Shown here: one piece after another, positions 58,194-64,000 of the stretch
Layout: every line of letters starts with the position of its first letter
How positions within the stretch are numbered: position 1 is the first letter of the stretch
Notes under the pieces: generated by a model
Databases searched by the model: none
Told to the model about the DNA's origin: nothing
Seen by the model: the letters and a program-made list of their open reading frames with translations, nothing else
DNA from: Succinivibrionaceae bacterium
GTDB lineage: Bacteria > Pseudomonadota > Gammaproteobacteria > Enterobacterales > Succinivibrionaceae
Reading direction: 5' to 3'
DNA: 64,000 nt
NCBI GenBank assembly: GCA_016284235.1
Contig: JAEEOK010000018.1
Coordinates: forward strand, 1 to 64,000
Translations under genes and position numbers: made by a program

Positions 58194-58220
58194 AAAAAAA
58201 AGATCCGTATGCGCGGATCT
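58194..58220 (-). terminator. Terminator of deaD
   Basis: On the minus strand AGATCCG and CGGATCT form a 7-bp stem with a 6-nt loop followed by about ten T, just past the deaD stop at 58247. Confidence 0.85.
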
Positions 58221-58246
58221 CTATTACCATCAGACGCTGCTTCACA

Positions 58247-60058
58247 CTATCTGGATTTTTTTCTGCGTCCTGTACGCTCAAAATCACCGTTTCTTGTGCT
58301 CAGTCTGCGCTTTCCCGGAATTTTCTTTTCACTGGCAAAAGGTTTGCCTCTTGATCTGGAACTCTTTCCAGGATTTTCCTTTGTGAATTCCCTCAGTTCC
58401 AGACATCTTCCGCATACTCTTGTTTTCTGAAGAACAGCTCTGACATGATCAGGAACAACCGGAAGATCCACGGTAGAAAATGTTCCGTAAATATCAATAT
58501 GACCAATATAGCAGCTGTCTATATCACCCTCATTGGCAATTGCCCCCACAATCTGACCCGGCTTGACACCGTCGCAGTGACCGACACTGAGGCGGTAGCG
58601 GCACATTTCTATGTCAGGAAAATCCTTAAGCGGCTCGGCCTTATCACTGATTTCCCGCGTTTCACTCCTGTGACCCGAACTGTCATCAGACATTTCCTTC
58701 TGAACCGGTTCGTCATCGCCTTCTCTTACCAGAGGCTCGTCATTATTGGCCATTCTCGCAAGAACTGTGCACAGCTCCACTGAATCAACAGATTCATCAC
58801 TGAGCAGTTCACCGATCAGTTCCCGGAAATCATCAAGATCATCTCTTTCCTCTTCAAGCCGATCCATAATCTTGCGCTTGAAAGCATTTACACGGTGCCT
58901 GTTGATATCCTCGTTTGAAGGCATCAGCATAGGTTCAATTTTCTGTCTTGTGGTCTGTTCAATAATTCTGAGCATTTTACGATCACGCGGAGAAACAAAC
59001 AGAATTGCATCGCCTGCTCTGCCTGCTCTTCCGGTTCTGCCGATGCGGTGAACATAAGATTCAACGTCATACGGAATATCATAATTGACAACGTGGGTAA
59101 TACGATCCACATCAAGACCGCGGGCGGCAACATCAGTGGCAACAAGAATATCAATCTGACCGTTTTTCAGTTTATCCACGATCTTTTCACGGATCTTCTG
59201 AGGAATATCACCGTGAAGCGCCTCGGATGTGAAACCCCGGGCCGAGAGTTTCAGAGAAACAGCATCCGCATCAGTCTTTGTTTTAACAAAAACAAGCACA
59301 GCCTCATACGGCTCCACCTCAAGCAGACGAACCATGGCATCAATCTTATGTAGTCCGGAAACATACCAGAAGCGCTGGCGTACAGTTGACGCGGTAGTTG
59401 TCTTTGAGGCAATGCGGATTTCCTTCGGCTCATGAAGATAACTGGTGGCGACTTTGCGTATAGCATCCGGCATAGTAGCCGAAAACAGAGCAATCTGCCT
59501 GTTTTGCGGACATTGAGTAATAATCCACTCAATATCTTCGATAAAACCCATATTAAGCATTTCATCAGCCTCATCAAGCACCAGGGTTTTCAGAGCTGAC
59601 AAATCAAGTTTCTCCCTGCGGATTAAATCCATCACTCTGCCGGGAGTTCCGACCACAATCTGAACACCGCGGTTCAGCGCTCTGATCTGAGAATCATATG
59701 AGGCTCCGCCGTAAATGGGAAGAATATGAAAATTTTCCATATACTTGGCAAAGCTCTGACATGCCTCAGCAATCTGAATTGCAAGCTCACGGGTAGGAGT
59801 GAGGATCAGCGCCTGGACCTCCTTCTGATTAACATCGAGCTTGGAAAGAAGCGGAAGAGCAAAGGCGGCGGTTTTTCCCGTACCCGTCTGTGCCTGACCG
59901 ATAAGATCAGCTCCGGTAAGAAGAACAGGTATGGCCTGCTCCTGTATTTTTGACGGCGACTCAAAGCCGAGATCGCATACAGCGCGGTAAACTCTCTGAT
60001 CAAGCTGCAGATCAGCAAAAGATGAAAGAGCTTCAGTATTAGAAATTTCTTCAGACAT
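58247..60058 (-). CDS. deaD: DEAD-box RNA helicase DeaD/CsdA
   Basis: DeaD unwinds RNA in cold-shock ribosome assembly and mRNA decay. It has 603 residues (E. coli 629): Q-motif GFESPSKIQEQAIP, AQTGTGKTAAF, PTRELA, VLDEADEMLNMGF, SATMP, and HRIGRTGRAGRAG. After a spacer (about 380-480) comes the DbpA-type RNA-binding domain (YRLSVGHCDGVKPGQIVGAIANEG ... VDLPVVPDHV), then a basic, Arg/Lys/Ser-rich tail. The DbpA-like domain and spacer favour DeaD over other helicases. Confidence 0.93.
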   Translation of the reverse strand: MSEEISNTEALSSFADLQLDQRVYRAVCDLGFESPSKIQEQAIPVLLTGADLIGQAQTGTGKTAAFALPLLSKLDVNQKEVQALILTPTRELAIQIAEACQSFAKYMENFHILPIYGGASYDSQIRALNRGVQIVVGTPGRVMDLIRREKLDLSALKTLVLDEADEMLNMGFIEDIEWIITQCPQNRQIALFSATMPDAIRKVATSYLHEPKEIRIASKTTTASTVRQRFWYVSGLHKIDAMVRLLEVEPYEAVLVFVKTKTDADAVSLKLSARGFTSEALHGDIPQKIREKIVDKLKNGQIDILVATDVAARGLDVDRITHVVNYDIPYDVESYVHRIGRTGRAGRAGDAILFVSPRDRKMLRIIEQTTRQKIEPMLMPSNEDINRHRVNAFKRKIMDRLEEERDDLDDFRELIGELLSDESVDSVELCTVLARMANNDEPLVREGDDEPVQKEMSDDSSGHRSETREISDKAEPLKDFPDIEMCRYRLSVGHCDGVKPGQIVGAIANEGDIDSCYIGHIDIYGTFSTVDLPVVPDHVRAVLQKTRVCGRCLELREFTKENPGKSSRSRGKPFASEKKIPGKRRLSTRNGDFERTGRRKKSR

Positions 60059-60501
60059 AAAACACCAGTCAACACAAAGAAAGGCTCTGCCAAAATCCCT
60101 GCATAATTGGCCGGCCTAAAAGAAAAAAAAGAAATAAACGAAGTGAAGGGCTGCGCCCGTGCAGAGCAATATACAGAAAAATGTGATATAAATCAAGTTT
60201 TATTGATACTCCACACGGCTAAAGCCGCGGGATTACTGCTTCAAAGACCGCTGCACAGCAGCTGCGTCCTGCACGATCCTAAGGAAAACTGACTACTCCG
60301 GCTTTTCAGCGCAGGTTTATATTTCCGAATGCACTGCTCTGTTTGTCTGTTCATGCTGCCGACAGCAAGCCTTTATTCAGGGTACCAGCACCGGAATTCA
60401 GAGATCTGCCATGTTTAGCATGACAGCAGAGACGCTCCCGTTCTCACACAACGGGATTATCAAGCGGCGGATCTTATATCCACACTGTGCAAACATGAAA
60501 A
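60059..60501. other. Intergenic region between cheR and deaD
   Basis: 443 nt holding the E2 mobile-element remnant and a 6-bp hairpin, CCCGTT / AACGGG, near 60437 without a T tract. I found no gene. Confidence 0.5.
60203..60332 (-). mobile_element. Orphan IS200/IS605-type right end (E2), homologous to E1
   Basis: On the minus strand it ends in AATCCCGCGGCTTTAGCCGT...GTGGAGTATCAA with a 6-bp class hairpin (CGGC-TAAA-GCCG core). About 130 bp match E1 at 38179 with scattered substitutions (shared words include GGCTAAAGCCGCGGGATT and TATATTTCCG). The terminal GTGTCAA has changed to GTATCAA. No transposase ORF is adjacent. Confidence 0.65.
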
Positions 60502-61332
60502 TTAAAGGAGACGGTAGGCTATGCCCGGATTGCACCGGATCATTTCAAAGCGGTCGCAGAGACCTGTCATGGCCTCAGATGCACCCATGAAAAGATATCC
60601 ACGCGGATTAAGGCAGTCAGCCATCTGATTTATAATCTTTGACTTTACCTGAGGGGAGAAATAAATCAGAACATTGCGGCAGAAGATGATATCAAACTTG
60701 CCCATACCCGCATAACTTTCAAGCAGATTAAGGTGCTTGAATGTAACCAGCCGTTTAATCTGATCGTTGATGACCATGTTCTGATCATCAATCTTGGTGA
60801 AAAAATGACGCTTTCTCTCAGGAGAAAGACCGCGGTTCAATGCTATATAGTCATAAACGCCCGACTTGCAGTGAGAAAGCATGGTAGGAGAAATATCGGT
60901 ACCGATAATCTGAACGCCCATAGGTGTTTTAAAGCGCGGAATAGTAGTTTCAAAACACGTCATGGCTATGGAATAAGGCTCCTGTCCCGAGGACGAGGCC
61001 GCCGACCATATTCTGATGGTTCCGTGAGGCTTTTCATTTGCAAACTCCGGCAGAAGCTTGTTTTTGAGCATATTGTAGGGATAGTTGTCACGAAACCACA
61101 ATGTTTCATTTGTAGTCATGGCGTCAATAACTCTCATCCTCAGCTGACGCTGAAAGGTGTTCTGAGTTTTTTCAAGCAACTCAGACAGAGAAGACATATT
61201 GAATTCTGAAATCAGCGGTGTCAGTCTGCTTACCACAAGGTACTGCTTGCTCGGACCAAGCACTATACCGCTGTGATCCTCAAGAAATAAACAGAATTTC
61301 TCGTACTGCTCTCGCGTTATATTATCAGCCAT
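60502..61332 (-). CDS. cheR: Chemoreceptor methyltransferase CheR
   Basis: CheR methylates receptor glutamates with SAM, opposing CheB. The 276-residue protein has the N-terminal helical domain (about 1-75, REQYEKFCLFLEDHSGIVLG) and the SAM domain with TTNETLWFRD, IWSAASSSGQEPYSIAM and FDIIFCRNVLIYF. It is 25 nt downstream of cheV, so the two form an operon away from the main chemotaxis cluster. Confidence 0.96.
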   Translation of the reverse strand: MADNITREQYEKFCLFLEDHSGIVLGPSKQYLVVSRLTPLISEFNMSSLSELLEKTQNTFQRQLRMRVIDAMTTNETLWFRDNYPYNMLKNKLLPEFANEKPHGTIRIWSAASSSGQEPYSIAMTCFETTIPRFKTPMGVQIIGTDISPTMLSHCKSGVYDYIALNRGLSPERKRHFFTKIDDQNMVINDQIKRLVTFKHLNLLESYAGMGKFDIIFCRNVLIYFSPQVKSKIINQMADCLNPRGYLFMGASEAMTGLCDRFEMIRCNPGIAYRLL

Positions 61333-61357
61333 TTAAAAAAAACACCAAAACCGGAAA

Positions 61358-62320
61358 CTACTTGGCCATCATCGCCATCTGCCCCTGCTTGGCTTTGAGA
61401 ACATCTCTCACTGCCTTTGCAAGTTCATCAGGATTAAATTTGGCAATAAAATTGTTTGCTCCGACTTTCTTAACCATATTCTGATTAAAAATACCAGACA
61501 GGGATGTATGAAGAATAACCTCCACATCCTTGAGAGCCTGATCATTCCTGATTGATGCAGTAAGGGTGTATCCATCCATCTCCGGCATTTCAATATCGGA
61601 GATAACCATAAGAAGCTGCTCGTTGATAGGTCCCTTGGTACTCATATCCTTAAGCATGTCAAGAGCTTCCCGGCCGTTCTTTGCAAGAAGACAGTGAATA
61701 CCGATAGCCTCCATGGATTTCTGAACCTGGCGTCGTGCAACCGATGAGTCATCAGCCACAAGAACCGGAAGCTCGGCAAGATTGATCTCTCTGGTGGTTT
61801 TTACAGTCTCCTGCACCACAGTCTGGGAAACTTCTGTATTGATAGGAGAAATCTCATCAAGTATCCTCTCAACATCAAGGATCTGAACAAGTTCACCGTC
61901 AATTTCGGTAACAGCCGTCATGTAATTCTGCTTGCCGACACCCTTCGGAGGAGGAACTATCGATGACCAGTTCATATTCAGAATTCTGTCAACCGCAGCG
62001 ACAAGAAAACCCTGCACCGAACGGTTGTATTCTGCAATAATGACAAACGCCTTGGACAAATCCTCTATCTTCGGAGCACCTGTAGCCATTCCCAAATCAA
62101 TAATGGAAACTGTCTGTCCTCTTATATGGGCAACACCGCGTACAAATCTGTGAAGCTTCGGCATTACAGTCAGATGCGGACAGCGGAGAACTTCACGAAC
62201 CTTGAATACGTTGATTCCGTAACGCTGCTTTCTTCCGTTGAGATGAAACAGAAGCAGTTCCATCCGGTTCTGACCTACCAGTTCTGTCAACTGATTAACG
62301 GAATCCAATACACCTGCCAT
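61358..62320 (-). CDS. cheV: CheV, CheW-receiver coupling protein
   Basis: CheV couples receptors to CheA and adapts by phosphorylation. I start at ATG 62320 (320 residues), which has GGAG 8 nt upstream; the tracked start adds 24 unrelated residues. The CheW domain (about 1-160) has RMELLLFHLNGRKQRYGINVFKVREVL and VAHIRGQTVSIIDL. The receiver domain (about 190-315) has VLVADDSSVARRQV and phospho-site D in MVISDIEMPEMDGY. It is transcribed with cheR. Confidence 0.96.
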   Translation of the reverse strand: MAGVLDSVNQLTELVGQNRMELLLFHLNGRKQRYGINVFKVREVLRCPHLTVMPKLHRFVRGVAHIRGQTVSIIDLGMATGAPKIEDLSKAFVIIAEYNRSVQGFLVAAVDRILNMNWSSIVPPPKGVGKQNYMTAVTEIDGELVQILDVERILDEISPINTEVSQTVVQETVKTTREINLAELPVLVADDSSVARRQVQKSMEAIGIHCLLAKNGREALDMLKDMSTKGPINEQLLMVISDIEMPEMDGYTLTASIRNDQALKDVEVILHTSLSGIFNQNMVKKVGANNFIAKFNPDELAKAVRDVLKAKQGQMAMMAK

Positions 62321-62693
62321 ATCAAACGCTCCATTCAGGCATGCAAAGCCACCAAACGATACACTGACAAGAATCTGCCAACCATACGACATTCACCCGG
62401 TAAATTTTCCAGCCGAAAGCAACGAGACTCTTAATACCCTGCCAGGCGAACCCCGTCCGGACAAATGCCACTTCTAGATTAGATTACAACAAAATGTGAG
62501 TATAAAATCTGTTAGGTAGTTAACCATTATTGTTTATTTGTTGCCTTTATTTTCTTTTTGTGAGAACAAGCAACTTTTCTGTTTATGCGAATTAAAAATA
62601 AACCGGGTGTTAAATAACCGGTGAAATATGGTACGATCCTGGCATATACGGATCATGCGGTTTACTTCAGGAAACGGATCAACAGGAGTTCAT
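62321..62693. other. Intergenic region between divergent cheV and flgA
   Basis: 373 nt with the sigma-54-like promoter of flgA (62629-62644). On the other strand, I could not find a clear promoter for cheV. Confidence 0.5.
62629..62644 (+). promoter_or_regulatory. Sigma-54-type promoter of flgA
   Basis: TGGTACGATCCTGGCA matches the sigma-54 consensus TGGCACG-N4-TTGCW with GG and GC at the required 10-nt spacing; one mismatch is in the -24 block (T for C) and one in the -12 block (TGGC for TTGC). Predicted transcription starts about 40 nt before ATG 62694. Confidence 0.6.
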
Positions 62694-63407
62694 ATGTCAA
62701 ATATCAGTAATATGAATGCAGCACTGCTTTGCGGTCTGCTCTCCGTCTCCTGTGCCTGCGCGAATGTATCCGAAGAAACAGCCGCGGAAATAACTACCAT
62801 GATCGAAGAGTATATAACAGACAGAATTGCCGAAGAGCTCGGCGACAATGTAAATGCTCAGATCAAAATTTCTGATATTGAAAAAAGACAGAGAATTGAC
62901 GAATGTGACGGGGATCTGGATATAGAACTTGTAAAGAAGGATCTCTCGCGATTCAGCAACAGTGTTAGGCTGACCTGCTCGGGCGGTGAAAAAAAATGGA
63001 ATGCAGTCGTACCTGTAAAAATCATCTATACTTCTCCTGCGGTAACGTTGACTGTTCCTGTCAGCAAAAATCAGACTATTACAAGCGACTGCATAGAAAT
63101 ATCCCAGATTGATAAAAAGAATCTGCGCGGCAATTATTTTACAGATCCTCAACTTGTGGCCGGAGCAAAAGCCAAAAGAGAACTTCCTGCCGGTGCAGTT
63201 GTCAGAAACAGCCAGATCTGTCTGGTATGCAAGGACGACATAGTGGATCTGGAGGCAGGAACCGGAGAGGTGACAATCAAGGTGCAGGCAAGAGCACTGC
63301 AGGACGGAAGTCTCAACTCCAGCATAAAAGTGAAGAATCTTATTTCAAACAAGGATGTCACAGGAAGAGTTATAGGTGTAAAGCGTGTCAGAATTGATGT
63401 AAAGTGA
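62694..63407 (+). CDS. flgA: Flagellar basal-body P-ring formation protein FlgA
   Basis: FlgA is a periplasmic chaperone for P-ring assembly. I start at ATG 62694 (237 residues) with AGGAG 5 nt upstream; the tracked start lies inside the promoter. It has a signal peptide (ALLCGLLSVSCACA) and the C-terminal SAF-type region: PVSKNQTITSDCIEISQIDKKNL, AKRELPAGAVVRNSQI, and VQARALQDGSLNSSIKVKNLISNKDVTGRV. It begins the flgA-flgM-flgN cluster, which continues past the window. Confidence 0.93.
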   Translation: MSNISNMNAALLCGLLSVSCACANVSEETAAEITTMIEEYITDRIAEELGDNVNAQIKISDIEKRQRIDECDGDLDIELVKKDLSRFSNSVRLTCSGGEKKWNAVVPVKIIYTSPAVTLTVPVSKNQTITSDCIEISQIDKKNLRGNYFTDPQLVAGAKAKRELPAGAVVRNSQICLVCKDDIVDLEAGTGEVTIKVQARALQDGSLNSSIKVKNLISNKDVTGRVIGVKRVRIDVK

Positions 63408-63484
63408 AATTTATGCACAGAGACAGATCCGCCGGCAGAAACGAGGATCACTTCATCATTCCAAGAAAAAACGGTAAAAAACAC

Positions 63485-63511
63485 TAAAGGAAACTTTAAC
63501 CGGGCCGATAA
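63485..63511 (+). promoter_or_regulatory. Sigma-28 (FliA) promoter of flgM
   Basis: TAAAG, 14 nt, GCCGATAA: exact agreement with the -35 core and -10 consensus of FliA promoters at the standard spacing. It lies 63 nt before flgM ATG 63574. Confidence 0.8.
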
Positions 63512-63573
63512 AACCTTTGAAGGAGAATTTCTGTAGAAACTATGAACAAACTACTGATAAACAGGAGCACATC

Positions 63574-63903
63574 ATGGCAGTAAACAACGTATCAAACGGT
63601 ATTGCCAACAATCCGCTCATAAACGGCAGTACTGTACACAGCACAAAGGGATCAGGCAGAAATGCAGCATCCGGTTCAGTCAGATCATCCGGCACCATAA
63701 CCGAGGATTCTGTTGAAATTACAGCACAGGCTCAGAAACTTGCCGGTATTCAGTCAAAAATCAAGGCGTCCCCCGATGTTGATATGGGGAAGGTATCTGC
63801 CATAAAATCAGCAATCAGCAACGGTTCTTACAAAGTTGACGGTGAGGCAATAGCTGAAAAAATGGTTGGATTTGAAACCAGTCTCGCAGCGCTTTACGGT
63901 TGA
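63574..63903 (+). CDS. flgM: Anti-sigma-28 factor FlgM
   Basis: FlgM binds FliA and is exported through the hook when assembly is complete. I start at ATG 63574 (109 residues) with AGGAG upstream; the tracked start is upstream of it. The C-terminal half matches the family: DSVEITAQAQKLAGIQSKIKASPDVDMGKVSAIKSAISNGSYKVD. The first ~45 residues are Ser/Gly/Asn-rich and unstructured, as usual. It has its own sigma-28 promoter. Confidence 0.95.
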   Translation: MAVNNVSNGIANNPLINGSTVHSTKGSGRNAASGSVRSSGTITEDSVEITAQAQKLAGIQSKIKASPDVDMGKVSAIKSAISNGSYKVDGEAIAEKMVGFETSLAALYG

Positions 63904-63916
63904 TACGGAGATGTGA

Positions 63917-64000
63917 TTGCCCCAGACATTGCCTGTACTGCTTGAACGACAAAAGCAGATCCTGAATAAACTTGATAAACTTCTAAAGGATGAGTTTGCC
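63917..64000 (+). CDS. flgN: FlgN, flagellar chaperone (5' part only)
   Basis: This ORF is too short for the track. It opens with TTG 63917 immediately after an in-frame TGA, with GGAG 6 nt upstream, so TTG is the likely start. The visible part reads LPQTLPVLLERQKQILNK, followed by LDKLLKDEFA: an amphipathic helix as in FlgN. It directly follows flgM, the standard order. It is cut by the window end. Confidence 0.7.
   Translation, partial: MPQTLPVLLERQKQILNKLDKLLKDEFA

Overview
The window reads as a chromosome segment of a motile, fermentative gammaproteobacterium. The evidence is E. coli-type gene neighbourhoods (rlmE-ftsH-folP-glmM-secG; zipA divergent from cysZ with ligA beside zipA; ycaO next to pflB-pflA; yfbV next to pta; rcsF-trmO next to proS), combined with a Pseudomonas/Vibrio-type chemotaxis operon (cheY-cheA-cheB-motA/motB-parA-parP-cheW-DUF2802). 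PflB with its activase, a short Pta and the moderate GC content suggest an anaerobe; a member of the Succinivibrionaceae (Aeromonadales) is my best guess, but this is inference without a database search.

Layout. 0.7-7 kb (minus): secG, glmM, folP, ftsH and rlmE, translation and envelope housekeeping. 7.5-16.5 kb: rnhA (+); a repeat-tailed lytic transglycosylase, ligA and zipA (-); cysZ (+); tyrA and mlaA (-). 16.8-21 kb (+): a very large FliK-like protein, an FlhB C-domain homologue and a small lipoprotein. 21.1-23.7 kb (-): a CopA-type ATPase with metal-binding domains at both ends. 23.7-26.9 kb: about 1 kb of structured non-coding DNA followed by a 684-residue reverse transcriptase of unknown group, closed by a strong terminator. 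26.9-35.6 kb (-): the chemotaxis/stator operon, lacking cheZ. 36-39.7 kb (-): a Wza/KpsD-like exporter protein, a small lipoprotein and asd. 40.4-47.7 kb: ycaO, pflB and pflA, then yfbV (-) and a short pta. 47.9-58 kb: an RCC1-like lipoprotein (-), a YfcH epimerase (+), trmO, rcsF and tRNA-Ala (-), an unknown 405-residue protein (-), gltX (-) and proS (+). 58.2-64 kb: deaD (-), cheR and cheV (-), then flgA, flgM and the start of flgN (+), with recognisable sigma-54 and sigma-28 promoter sequences.

The most promising candidate for an undescribed system is the reverse-transcriptase locus (23.8-26.9 kb). The RT has intact catalytic motifs but lacks the signatures of retrons, DGRs and group II introns. 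Its long non-coding leader contains a 164-bp segment bounded by a perfect 12-bp inverted repeat, and two degenerate copies of a roughly 70-bp hairpin module. A defence-type RT with a partner non-coding RNA is an inference that can be tested by comparative analysis.

A second theme is three orphan IS200/IS605-type right ends (omega-RNA-like 3' ends) with no tnpA or tnpB in the window. A third is repeat growth inside genes: secG (54-bp units), the transglycosylase (60-bp units), fliK (66-bp units) and duplicated acidic modules in cheA. Several expected partners are absent from their usual places: cheZ, focA and ackA.
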